A stretch of DNA of 64,000 nt, taken from positions 1 to 64,000 of the forward strand of contig JARKIF010000109.1 in NCBI GenBank assembly GCA_029378245.1, in the 5' to 3' direction. Positions 10,712-21,848 of this stretch are shown one piece after another. The notes under the pieces were generated by a model that had not been told where the DNA came from, did not search any database, and saw nothing but the letters and a program-made list of their open reading frames with translations. Both the position numbers and the translations under genes were made by a program. Position 1 is the first letter of the stretch. Each line of letters begins with the position of its first letter. This DNA is from Roridomyces roridus. Its lineage: Eukaryota; Basidiomycota; Agaricomycetes; Agaricales; Mycenaceae.

Positions 10712-13700
10712 TTACTCCATATCCTCATTCTCATCCCCACCCTCACCGTATGGAATCTCATCATCGAGCTCCACCGAGATTGCGCCGTCTTGAGCAAAGT
10801 CGACACCATCAGACTGGAGGGTATCACGTGCACGCTGTCGCACCAGCCTCCATTTCTCCTCCCACGCTGTATGCCAGTGCCGCTCTCGTGCAGCCTGCTC
10901 TGCCGCGTATGCACGTAATCCCTCGGCAAGTGCCTCGGACCCGACAGACCGCGCCGTCATCTGAGTATCCCACCAATCAGCTTTCCATTGGCAGAAAGCG
11001 AGAACCCGCCGCATCTCCTCGTCGAGAAGAAGAAGATCCTCACGCCAGCGGTGAGCACGAGCGCGGGCCTTGAGCCACTCCATGCGGATGTCTGTCGTGC
11101 TGTCAGTTACCATCAATGGATATGTAGCAACGCACCATCGTGTAATTTACCCGTTGTGGTCGTGCTGCCTGGTCCTGCGCCACCGGCGTACCAAATCCAA
11201 GAGAGAAGACGGTTTCCCTCTCCCACTTCGAGATTGAAACGCACTGTGGGCTCCACCGCATCCCCGAAGACATCACGTACAATGTCGTCACCCATTTGTC
11301 CAGCAAGGACCCGTGCCCTACGATCATCCTCCTTCTCTTGATCTGTTAGTGTCCGCTCGTTCATGCCCCGAATGTCCTGCTGCGTGAGCTCCTGCAATAC
11401 CGCGGCCCAGGGTCCACTGCCGCGCAGAGCTAAAAGTGCAATCCGTGCCCGTCGGTAGGTTGAGGCGGCGCCCCGGATACGCTGCTCGATGCCCTCGTGA
11501 AGTTGCTGACTTTTTGTGTAGGCAGCCTGACCCGACGTGTGCGCCCGCTTGAATTGATGTGCAAGCATCCGAGTGCGCAGCTGCCTGCGCAAGTCCCGGA
11601 GACCATCCCAGGCCTGCGCCTCGCGAAGCCGCTCCTCCTCCGCTGGCAACGCAGCGATGCAAATAGCCTCGCGGACATCAGCGGGGAATGATGAAGGGAG
11701 ATGAAGTTTCATCTCCTCGGGTCGGGCCGTGCTTTCTTCGACTGTAGCAACCCCGGAAGCCTCGAGATGCCGCTTCAGCCCCGGCATGAAGCGCACTTGC
11801 TCGTCTTGAAACCGTCGCACAAGATTGAGAGCCTGGGTACGCCGGCGTTGTAGATCGGCAGCTTGAGTTGAGGTACGCTCGCGGCGTCGAGATTCAAGTC
11901 GGATAGCCTCCCTATGAACACAGTCAATGAGTATAACATTTGTTTGCATAGTGACGCACTGCTGCTCCTCAATCTCCATGGCTGTGATGATAAATGCGCC
12001 CGGACTTGTTGTCGACTCCCCCTGTTCCGCTCGAGCATGATCCTCCTGCCGAATCAAGAGTCGTAAACGATCCATTGAAATGTCTGTGGTGTACGGTCAG
12101 TAAATATGACATTAAGCCGTGTAAGCCACTCACTTTCGTCCTCCGGATATTCGTATGGACACGGTTTGTCGTTGTCCATTTCCCACTCCCTCACCTCTGT
12201 CTCCCACTGCCGCAATTCCTCTTCGTGTCCCTCGCGCACTCCCTCGGTAAAGGCTTGGAAGGCTTGGCCGTGCAATATTGCCTTGGGTATGGCAAGCACG
12301 AGTTTGCGTAAAAGCGAACTTCCTGAGAGCTTTGAATCAGAAAATACAGGTTCACTCGGCGTGGAAAACACTCACCATAGCCCACCGTCTTCCTCCAGTT
12401 GGCGTATCCGCAAAAGTCGTCGATGGTATCTTCCCGTGATCCCGGACCCATCACGGACACGGACCGCGCAATCATGTTTAGCCAAGACCAATTGCGCTCC
12501 ACCCCTTCTCCATCTGTTCGTCCCGCCCATTTGGTGTAATTGAACGAGAACGGCCCATGGCATTTTTTGACGTGCGGAGGAAGATGGAACTTGGGAACTT
12601 TGAACTGGATTTTGAGGCCGACGGGCAGTTGCAGGTGCGAAGGCAGCTTCTTGGAGCGATTCCAGAAGTTGACGCACCATTGACACGCAATATCGTAGCT
12701 TGCTATGATTGAAGCGAGGGTGATACCGAGAATGCTCATGTGGAATATGTAATCCATATTCGAGTAGCTGTCCCGCAAGCATTAGCATATCTGACAATCA
12801 TGACACGAGTGCTGCATACCGTTCCCCCTTTTGTAAATCTCCAGTTCCGTTGGCGCGGAACAGCTCGTGGCGAGAGCAGCTCACTGAACCAATGCCGGTC
12901 GCTCGCAAACCCCGCGCGCGTTTGTTGTTGGCTCGCCACAGTGCTGCAAAAGCCACACAATGACTGATCTGTGGGATATGAGAATAGTAGCACTTGGATT
13001 TCAGCGCACACACCTCATCCTCGTCCACATACTTTGACAAGTGTTTCAGGTAGGCGTCATTTGCCACAACATAAGCAAATCCGGGTCCCAGAGCCGGATC
13101 TTTATCCCTTGACGATGTGTCACGCCCCTTGAGTTTGAAATTGGCGTCTTGCGACAGCATGAGTTGGTAAAGCCATCTGTAAAGTGGTGAGCTCAAAATT
13201 GACTCTGTGTGTACAACTCACGCTTCATCTGCAGGTGCATTCTCATAATCCTCTGGCAAATTCACTTGTGGAATCGGGCATGCACGGCACGGCACTTGAA
13301 GCCCACCGGGCTCAGTGGCATCAATTCCAGATAGATAACTATCTGTATCAGGCACGTAGATGCGAGCACAATCGTGACCGCGCCCCGCGCGCTTGCACAT
13401 CTGCACATGGCGATACTCGCGAACCATCAACGTGAATTGTTCCCGGCGGTCCTGCAAATGATTAATCACAGCTTTGGAAGGCGAAAAACACGTACGGGAA
13501 GAGTCAGAAGTCCCGCCCCGTCGGTGAGGACTTCAAGAGAGGAATAAAAATCATACGCAGCGACCCGTGCTTGTAGATTGAGAGTATGGAACCGACGCAG
13601 GAGACTCAGCGTGGCGCAAGTCTCGGGCGCCGTCACCGTAGCCGGAAACCAGCCAACATTGATCAGCTGGTCATTCACAGACGGCGCGCCAATACATCCA

Positions 13701-14500
13701 CAGTAGTCCACGTGTAGTTGGTGTATCCCATTGTTATCCAATAGAACCATGGGGTGCGGGCCATCACGGAAGTCGCATAACTCCCCCGGCGGGTGACCAA
13801 TTTGGAAACGCAAACTGGGGTCGAGACTTGAGACGCTGCAGCGTTGAAAATAATTATCTTTCCACCGCTGCGTGCTCATTCAGATGCAGAAATCAACGAG
13901 AACACCAGACACAGAGACTCACCTCAATGCAGTGTAATGGTTCGTCAGAATGCTTCTCCACCACACACGAGTGACACAGAAGCCGGCCCCCGAAGCAGTC
14001 CCGACAGCGATAATCCGCTTCGAGGCTCAGGCACCGTTCATTCATGCAACCTTTGTTCCACCAGAGACCCCGCCCTTCTCGGCGTATGAAGGCGTCGAGT
14101 ATGTCATTCCTAACCCGTCTGAAGGGTAACAACGGCCTATCCTGTATATAGACGTAGTCAGTGGCATCCATGGGTAATGAATACGGTTAACACGCACCGA
14201 GTCGACATACCGAGGGGCTTTGTTCTTCTTCTGTACAATAACAATACGCTCCGGCCCATCATTCACCAAGTTGAAGCCTCCCTGCGAAAGGAAGTCGTCC
14301 TCATCCGGATTGCGACCCATGGCCCAGTCGAGCGCATCAAAAGTGCGCTGTGGTTTCTCCGGCGAGGGTGGTGGAGCTTGATTTACCGAGACTTGCATAC
14401 GACGCTTGCCGCCAACCGTGTGTGTGGATACGCGGTCACTGCGAGCATCGTGGATGTAGACACCGCGGGGTTCACCACCGCGCTTCTTCTTGGGAGGCAT
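10712..14500 (-). CDS. KDZ transposase with CxC2-type cysteine cluster
   Basis: Multi-exon - strand gene. The N-terminus MPPKKKRGGEPRG leads to a cysteine cluster (about 13,920-14,160) with the motifs CMNERC, YRCRDC and LLCHSC, then EPLHCIE, typical of the CxC2 domain fused to these transposases. Next comes the RNase H-fold core: TGDLQKGERY, YDIACQW (12677-12697), VPKFHLPPHVKKCHGPFSF, and GRTDGEGVERNW followed by MGPGSREDTIDDF. A long charged helical C-terminal region follows, with LKARARAHRWREDL and LLDEEMRRVLAFCQWKADWW, to the stop at 10712. Exon joints looked at are canonical, for example a phase-1 intron with exon TTTT joined to DIRMEWLKARA. I saw no frame break. The Asp of YDIACQW and Glu of GEGVERNW are the likely catalytic acids (inference). 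Confidence 0.85.
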
Positions 14501-14681
14501 GAAGAGAGAGAATGGATTAGCTCTCTTTACTTACCGAGAGTGTTCGGCATTATCACTCGGATGTAGGATATCAAAAAAAAGCAGATATATTGCGCATAGG
14601 GGAATAACAACGACTCAAGTACATTACCCTCTAGATGAGAAGGGTGAGTGTCAAGTATCTGAGGCAGGAAAAACAATGTAC

Positions 14682-16047
14682 TCACTCAAACGGAGACGCA
14701 TCAACCTCCGAGTCCGAGCCCCATTCGGCGGTAGCGCCAACGAAAGCCATCGCGGCGGACAAGGAGCTACGCACGCCCAAGACCGGTGATTTCCCCTGCC
14801 GGACCTGCTCAAGGTACTCCTCCTGCGCCTCTTCAGCGTCATGGAAGATGTCTCCCACCCCAGGCGCAATGCGGACTGCCATCACAGGAGGGGAAGACGC
14901 TCTGGCAGGGGTCGGGGCAGGCGAGCGATGGGTACGAGGTGACACGAGGATCGGAGCTTGCTGGCCCTCACGATGGCGGCGAGACGACGGGGTTGACGGA
15001 GCTGATTGGGGAGTCGGAGGGACACGGCGAGAGGATGAAGGAGTCGAGGGAGTATGTGCAGTAGGGCGGCTGGGGGTTACTGAGACCTTTGGCACGCCTG
15101 GATGCCAATCATGCTCGCCACGCTCGCAAGCAGCATGCCACGCACTCTCAAGCCGCTCCCTGTCCCAAGTTTCGTATCTCTTCAGAGTCATGGTCTTGTG
15201 GTTCGCCTTCTGGAGGGAGTCCGCAGTTGGCCTGTATGAGCTCTGTCAGTGAAACGATCGATAAAGGGAATTGCGACGCACCATGACTGATAAGCCCCTG
15301 CAAGCTTGCACGGCTTGCCAACAAGGAGATACCGCGGGAGAGACTTGTCCTCCTTCTCTTTTGGGTCCAGACGGAGCGGCACATCGCAGTGGTAGGGGTT
15401 GGGGAGTGTCTGCATGAGGATTGTCCGTGAGATAGAGAAGAAACAAAGAATATAAGTGATTGATGCTTACCTCTACACTCGGCGGCCATGAAGATCACAC
15501 AAACGCGGGCATGGGGTGTAGCATACAATTGAATAGAAAATGGGTAGTTACATCGACATGTGGGGAAGCTACTTCATTGCGCGCCCCAAGCTAGAATACA
15601 TGCATAACCGTCAGTGTAAATTTGCGTGATGGGGAGACATACACACCTGCGTTTCCTACGTCCTTCCGGTCCTTCCTTGAGCAGAGCCAGCAGCTTTGCA
15701 TCCGCTGAGACTTGAGCATCACGGAGCGCTTGGGCCTGCGCTCGGCGGCGCACGACATCGGCTGGCAGTGTGATTGGATGTGCTGCCGCAGGCTTCCGGC
15801 GGACGGGTCCATCCAGCCCGGTAGTCACGGCGGTTCCGTTGGCGAGAAAGGTGGTGACCAGAGGGATGTCCCTCGGCGGCGTGAACATGTAGATGGGATT
15901 CTGCTCGTAACCGATGGTGTGGTGGAAATCCTCGTGGATGGAGCGCTGCTGACGCTGCTGACGGGCGAGTTTGCAGCGGTGGACCTCAGCCCAGAAGTGG
16001 CGAGATCGTATCTTGAGTGAGCGCGGGGGACTGGACTCCTTGGGCAT
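14682..16047 (-). CDS. KDZ-element accessory protein with an RNase H1 N-domain-like motif
   Basis: Starts MPKESSPPRSLKIRSRHFW (ATG 16045-16047). Exon 1 contains EQNPIYMFTPPRDIPLV and a basic helical end (PEGRRKRR). A later exon reads KSLPRYLLVGKPCKLAGAYQ; after an intron that splits the SW tryptophan codon (donor TCATG/GTGCGT, acceptor CATACAG/G) the frame continues PTADSLQKANHKTMTLKRYE and TWDRERLESAWHAA. The YLLVGKPCKLAGAYQSW...KRYETW pattern matches the hybrid-binding N-terminal domain of RNase H1 (caulimovirus VI/viroplasmin type), which binds RNA/DNA hybrids or dsRNA. A Ser/Pro/Thr-rich linker and an acidic C-terminus follow, with stop at 14682. The middle exon around 15,480-15,580 is not resolved. 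It may assist transposition. Confidence 0.55.
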
Positions 16048-16923
16048 CAACGGATGGTGGTGAGAAAAGAAGAGACGGATTGATCGGGCTTCGGGCCGAC
16101 AAACCACACCTTGAATTCGACCTCAATGTCGTCAATGAACTCCCATTTTCAGCAAACTCCAGCCCGGTATTCATCTTCCAAATGACAATCTGCTTGTGTC
16201 AAAATTTCTGCAGCATTCAGCATTCGGCACTCAAAACACTTTTACTGGGATATGAACGCCATATATCAAGTATGACAACTCGACTGAAGCTTCTCGGGTC
16301 TCATCTCCCTCTTCCAACACAATTCGTTTCATTTCGGTTCTAATACCTCCCATGGGTGTCTCCCGTGTATTTCTGCTCAATTCACACCCTTTCTCCACCC
16401 CAAAGGAGTCCTCGGAAGTTTCTGTGTCCCGAACACGCACCCCCAATCTGCGAGACCGAAGACTTTTTCTCCGGAATCTATGGGCCTCTCTTCTTTGGGG
16501 TCCTCATGCAGTTGAACACGGTGAATATCTTCTTGTTGGTACCGGCATCCGAGGTTCTTTATTCAGGGTGAGTGTATTCGCACTCGACAATGGCAACTTG
16601 GTCACGAACACGGACCTACAATCTCGGCAAGATTGGACTCGATTACATGATAAAGCAGCCCGGATCCTTCCCGCCTTCATCCCGAGGACGAGAAACGGTA
16701 TGAGATACTATTTGCTGAACCACCTTGACCAAATCTCATCTGACAAGGGCTAGATGAGTGATTCTACACTGGAGAATCACGAACTCGTCTTGATCATTAA
16801 TTAGGTCCTCCCATATGGGTACAATTCCGAGTCCCGATGATCGGCCCAGCCACTCGGAAAAGAATGAGCCCATGTTATAAAGTAAACGACGTCGGTAGCA
16901 TTGACATCACAGGCTCTACCACC
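16048..16923. other. Divergent non-coding region inside the KDZ element
   Basis: This 876-bp gap separates two divergent accessory genes. A short open stretch (16356-16571, + strand) includes a hydrophobic run (GIYGPLFFGVLMQLNTVNIF) recalling fungal membrane proteins, but it is short and lacks a continuing exon. I treat the region as regulatory or relic DNA. Confidence 0.4.
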
Positions 16924-17530
16924 ATGTCCACGCCCACGGAGCAAGAATCACAGTGGGTGCGCGATGCAGCTGATCGTGACCGTCGTCGGCGGCGTGCGGA
17001 GGCTCAGGCCAGGTACCGTGAAAGGTGAGAACTTATTTCTCTTCGCAATTGTGGCTTTGCTCATCATTTGCCAGGAATTTGGATGAGACACGTCTCAAGG
17101 CACGGCTGCGTATGGAAAGGTGAATGTCCATTCGGATTCTACCCTGCAGGATGTCATAGCTGACTGAATTTCCTGCAGACTGCGCGAGCGCATATCCTAC
17201 AACCCCGACTTGGCTGCAACGGCCGTGGAGCAACGTCGCGTGAGTGATGCGCAGTATCGGGAAAGGTACGTCCGGTGCTTGGCAATGTGTGTGGGTTTCA
17301 GCTGACCGCCCATGCCCGTGGTAGGGTACGCGCCAAGTAAGTCTACATCTCTTCAAAGTGCCGCGCTCACATGCTCCTTCCATAGGAAGTTTGCAATTAA
17401 ATTCGGGGAGCGCGCCCTTGTGGAGGATTACATGCCGCTTCACAATATCTATGGACCGTACATTGTTGGGCATAAATTTGTGTGGGATAATGAGGCGGAG
17501 AAAGTTCAGAAGAGGAAGAAGAAGAAGTAA
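16924..17530 (+). CDS. Small basic KDZ-element protein with repeated RYRER motifs
   Basis: Starts MSTPTEQESQWVRDAADRD at 16924. Several short exons, each around 40-100 nt, carry a repeating basic unit: RRRRRAEAQARYRER, then NLDETRLKARLRMER, then LRERISYNPDLAATAVEQRR with VSDAQYRER. The last exon reads KFAIKFGERALVEDYMPLHN, continues to VGHKFVWDNEAEKVQ, and ends in a lysine run at 17530. Introns of about 50-60 nt with canonical ends separate them. The unit looks like a basic helical DNA- or RNA-binding repeat (inference). I have an impression of similar small genes near KDZ transposases in mushrooms, but no function is known to me. Confidence 0.55.
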
Positions 17531-17864
17531 AGGACGGATTTGATAGTAATGATTGGATCTCTGATGTGCGATCAATATTTGATCTAATCGTTACAACAAA
17601 TCGGGCTCTACAGAGACGTTTCAAATTCAATCTAAAGCAACATGGAAATTTGAAACACCGTTGAGCTATCTAGGTGAGCTTGTAAAATTACGCGTCCTCC
17701 TACTTTACGAGTATCCTTGATGGTAAACAACGGACGCATGCGGTGGCTGTACATGGTCCAGATTCATTGGGATCGAACTAAAAGGCTCCTCTGTGTAGCA
17801 GGGAAAGACGAAGAAGATGTGTAATTAAGGAGAATGCAATACTACATGAAACGCGACCAGCCCA

Positions 17865-18462
17865 TCAGCCCTGCATCCCGTGGGCGGCCAAGAGGTTCTC
17901 CAGCCGCTCGTCACTGAAACGGCGGGAATGGGATTGGTACCCGTGTGTAAAAACCCACCCGTCGATAACAGATGCCCACTTGTTGAAAAAGGGCATCCCC
18001 GGGAACTCGCCGGTAAGGAGCTCGATATGCTGACGGATACACTGGATCCGGGCATCCTCCTCCAGTTTCCAGGTCCAGACCCAGGGCCGATGTTTGTAGT
18101 AGCGGAGCATCATCGGGGTGACTTGACCTGGAGAAACATGTGAGAAGGAGTGAGAATGGGAGAAAGGCCCGGCGCACTAGGTAGGAAGTTCCAATGCTCT
18201 GCAAGAATCTGGCGATAGCGAAGGTTGCGGGCCAGCCGCATCCGGCGACCGTGGTGAATGAGGCGAGGAGAACGTGGGGCTGGTGAATTCAATGAGTGGA
18301 TATGTAAAGGCCGGGCAAGAATTTCTACTGACTGATCCTGCGGCTAGCACTGGACGATAAACGACGGGAAGTTGATGTGCATGGTAGTGAAGGTAGTGAG
18401 TAAAAATGAAGGGAGCTTTGACCCGACTCACTGCGTTTGCGACGGCGAGAGTAGAGAGACAT
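17865..18462 (-). CDS. Small KDZ-element protein of unknown function
   Basis: Starts MSLYSRRRKR at 18462, followed by an intron with donor GTGAGT. A middle exon carries LIHHGRRMRLARNLRYRQIL. After another intron ending CTCCAG, the last exon reads QVTPMMLRYYKHRPWVWTW or a close variant, then RIQCIRQHIELLTGEFPGMP and FTHGYQSHSRRFSDERL, to the stop at 17865-17867. Basic N-terminus, no membrane segment. Not recognised. It is divergent from the large accessory gene, whose ATG is only 62 bp away, so the two probably share a promoter. Confidence 0.5.
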
Positions 18463-18524
18463 GGTGGTCAAGACAAAAGAAGTAATTTGATCACCTGATC
18501 ACCCCCGTCTCGCATTATACACCC

Positions 18525-21427
18525 ATGGGCAAGAAGAAAACTGGCAAGCCACCCGGACGCGCCGGCGATTTCAATGGCGAGAAGCTTGCTTGGCTTGAGT
18601 CTCACGAGTCTGACTGGAAAACACGCGGCCGCGGCGCCTTCTACAATGATATCACCAAAGCCTTCCTCGCGCGGTACGGATACGACCTCCCTTTCGGTGA
18701 TAATGTGGAGGTGGATATCGAGGAGTGGGAGCCCCCAAATCCACGCGATGGGCTTGAAGGGGAGGCACTGGAGGCCGAGATGGAACGGCAGGAGCAGCTC
18801 TTTGAGACGCTGCGCAAGGTGTGTATCTGTCGATATGAGGACTGACAGAAAACTGACTGGCGCGCAGAAACTGGGGAACTGGTTTCGTCATCGCTTTACC
18901 GGGAAGAAGCTGCACCACGGTGCCCTCAAGGCCATCCTCCGCACCATGCATCGTATCGCCAGTGGAGGAGCAGCCCCTCGTCGAAAGTCCAATGTCGCCC
19001 TGTATTCAGCCAAGTACTATGCAACTCGGATGAAGGAGGCATTTGACAAGGAGTGGGAGAAGGCGAAGACGACGCTGCCGGCAACCATGCGCGTCTCCCT
19101 TTGCCAGGACCATGTAAAGAAGTGCTGGGAGGGTGAGGAGGAAGAATTCAAGGAATCCTTCATCAAAGAGGCCGACGAGGCGCACGAGGCCGCCCTCAAA
19201 GGGTATCGCGAGCAGAATCCATCCACGGAACACACTCCCGAAGAGTATCACGAGTAAGTCATCTTCTTCTTTCGTTCGCAAAATGCACAGGGTATTGAAC
19301 GAGATTCAGGGCCTTGAAGACTTATGAGAATGTTGCCATCCCTTTGGTGGATGCACTGGCGGAGCGGCTTGGCATGGGCATTGTGCTTCTTGCCGTAGGT
19401 CCGATTGGTGAGCTCGGAGGTGAGGTCCACCTACGCAGGTACGTGTGATTCCTATCGAACGAATAGCATAATGACTGACAATGTGATTGCTAGCATATTC
19501 TCCGACACCAGCGAATATGCCACATCCAAGACTTGGGCGAAAAGCGATCCCACAGCATTCACGGCGATGGAGAATTCAATTAGGGCCTACGGGAGAAAAA
19601 TATTCAGTGAGTTGATAATGAAATACGAGCGACAGGAGTTGACGACAATCCCGCAGCAAAGGAGCAATGCCAAGAGCGCGCGCTCCCAAACACATCAAAT
19701 ACTTCGGGTCCTCCAGCCACTGCCTCTGTCCCCCCCGCAACAGCGTCCGCGCCCTCTGCGTCGACCTCCACTCCTCGCACAACAAGCTCTGCACCACCCG
19801 GCGCAACAACGTCTCAGCGCGGATTGACGACGAGCACCGCCACCACCTCCACCACCACACATCATGCTACGAGCAACTCGCAGCCCACTCCCCCGATCTT
19901 CGACCATCTCATCTCCTTCGAGGATGGTCCTGACGTGCGCCCCCAGCCCCAGGACTCCTGGTCCGATGATTTGAAGGACCTGTGGAAGTATGTGGGGTCA
20001 AAGCAGTGGGGGCCGCGCTGGGACACCCTCCTCTCTCTAGCAGTCGAGTTTGAGGGGCGCTGGAAGTCGCAGGCTGGTGGTATCCCGACGGCATGCCGCC
20101 CCGAGGAGGTTGGGCAGTGGATGAAGGAACACCGCAAGCCGGTCGACAAGGGGCTCAAGCCTGAATTCGGGCAGCGGATGCTTCGCTGGTGGCGCACAAT
20201 TGGACCCACATCCCGACGCGAGCTTCCGGGTGGTGGCGTTGTCGGGCCGTTCATGCCAGAGCATCAAGCGGCACTGCGGACATCGTGGAAGACGCCAGGG
20301 TCCCCGGTGACGTGGATGGATTGGGACAACATCCGCAGGTCAGGCACCAACGGTGTTATGATGCTGGTGCGAGCTACAGCGTGGTGGGGGCAGTCCATCA
20401 TTAACACCAACGAAGGGCGCGGGATGGGTGAAGGTCTCCGCGCGCTCTGGACCAACGAGGAGTTTGGTGAGCTGTTGGACGACCTGATCCACGGCTACAA
20501 CGAGTTGATGGACGAGAATCCGGACCCGGCGGGGCAGAACGGGAGCGAGCAGGAGGAGGAGCAGGAGGCGGGGTCAGGGAAAGGGAAAGGGAAGGGGAAG
20601 AAGGGAACGAAGAAGTCTGCCCCCAAGCGGTACGTTACTTACTTTCCGTCTGTCCAATATGTGTCACTGATCCTATCTCAGCAAACGTGATGAGGCCCAA
20701 GACGAAGCCCAAGGCGAAGGCGAGCCAAGTGCAAAGAAGGCAGCGGCAGCAAAGGAGGGACGTCCAGTCCCGCGGCGTATAACGCGTGCAAGGTATATCC
20801 GACATGTACAGCACTCACGGCAGCATTTGCTAATTGTAACCTCACAGGACGACAGCCGTGGCAGCCGAAATGCCTCAAGACGTCGCCTCCATCTCATCCG
20901 CCCCACCTGCAAGCACCAGCTCCGAAGACAAGCAGATGCAGATTACACCAATCCCTGCTCGGTCTGCCAACGCCAATGTCCCACCCGATGACACCCACGC
21001 TCCTGCCAACAATGTGTCCGTCCTCAATAATGTCATGCAATCCGGCGGCACTGCACCCCCTGCCAACAACGACAGCTCCGCTCCCACCGGTGATTCTGCC
21101 ACCATCAACACGGAGGATTCACCCAGTGTCGGTGCACCACCAGATACCCCTCCTCCGGAAACTTCCCCCGCACCCGAGAAGCCCGACCCTCTCGTCTCCG
21201 TCTCGGAATCTGCCGTCCCATCAGCAAACGAGGTCCTGGACGGCGATCTGCTCATGCTGAATATTGATGAGCGGCCCGAGGATCCACTTTTCGATCCATT
21301 CAATTACGACACTTTTGCGGGGATGACAGAGGAACAAAGGCGCATCGCAGAGGAGGAGATTGAAAAGGATATTGATGCGGATCTCGACAACGAGGAGGAG
21401 GAGTACGTGCGGGGAAATGATTGCTGA
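18525..21427 (+). CDS. Large KDZ-element accessory protein
   Basis: Starts MGKKKTGKPPGRAGDFNGEK (18525). The exons in order give KLAWLESHESDWKTRGRGAF; LGNWFRHRFTGKKLHHGALK and RRKSNVALYSAKYYATRMKE; VAIPLVDALAERLGMGIVLL; IFSDTSEYATSKTWAKSDPT; then a Pro/Thr/Ala-rich linker, a conserved block DSWSDDLKDLWKYVGSKQWG...TACRPEEVGQWMKEHRKPV...TWMDWDNIRRSGTNG, a Lys/Gly-rich patch (GKGKGKGKKGTKKSAPKR), and an acidic tail ending EEEEYVRGNDC at 21427. All introns seen are canonical and 50-60 nt. The domain order is familiar as a recurrent unknown protein of mushroom genomes. The placement, charge and linker suggest a nuclear, DNA-associated helper, but no catalytic motif is visible. Confidence 0.7.
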
Positions 21428-21569
21428 TGTTTTCTTTCCATTTTTGGACTTTTTCAATACATGCTGAACTGTAATGTCGCTTCCAAGTCTCGAATTGCCT
21501 TTTTGAGCTTCAGGCGTAGTGTTGTTGTCTCATATTTGCTGTATGATCACGACAGAATTGACTTCAATT
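21428..21569. other. 3' flank of the accessory gene inside the KDZ element
   Basis: Short AT-rich stretch between the accessory gene stop and the right inverted repeat. Nothing else was seen. Confidence 0.4.
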
Positions 21570-21848
21570 GCTTTTGCGATCAATCTGAAATAATTAAGCG
21601 GCTTGCCGTCAAGCCGTGCACAGCTAACCGAAAGGGGTGAACGCTATCAACCGCTTCAGATTCTACCGAGGTGCCGGGAGCTTCCGAAATAAGCGAATGG
21701 CTGCTGACAGGGTGGTGGTAGTGCCGTGCGTGCCGGTTGGGTGTGCATTATAATGCGGACCAGGCCTGTATATTCAAGGTGTGCATTGTAACGCGGACTT
21801 GTGGGCAGACCAGGGCCTATTATAATAGGACTACAGGGTGAGCTCCAC
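21570..21848 (-). repeat. Right terminal inverted repeat of the KDZ element
   Basis: Reverse complement of 10308-10580. Near-identical over the block from GTGGGCAGACCAGG inward to CCGAGGTGCCGGGAGC, with more diverged inner and outermost parts. Confidence 0.75.

Larger units (their letters stand above)
10308..21848. mobile_element. KDZ (Kyakuja-Dileera-Zisupton) DNA transposon, about 11.5 kb
   Basis: The element is bounded by a 9-bp direct repeat CAGCATGCG (10299-10307, 21849-21857) in the host gag-like frame. Terminal inverted repeats extend roughly 180-270 bp (left 10308 to about 10580, right about 21570 to 21848). They share the core CTGGTCTGCCCACAAGTCC, a further conserved block to GGAGCTCCCGGCACCTCGG, and an inner CTTTCGGTTAGCTGTGC word. 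Removing element plus one repeat rejoins the gag-like frame exactly, which confirms the ends. It carries five genes: KDZ transposase (-), a protein with an RNase H1 N-domain-like motif (-), a small basic protein (+), a second small protein (-) and a large accessory protein (+). KDZ elements are known for 8-bp target duplications and for expansion in mushroom genomes. Confidence 0.85.

Noticed and set aside
16356..16571. Membrane protein gene inside the KDZ element
   Set aside because: One hydrophobic segment in a 71-codon frame with no further exons.
10330..21830. ATTATAAT as the KDZ target duplication
   Set aside because: It is a self-complementary word inside the terminal inverted repeats. 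Using it leaves a stop and a frame change in the gag-like frame, whereas CAGCATGCG restores the frame exactly.
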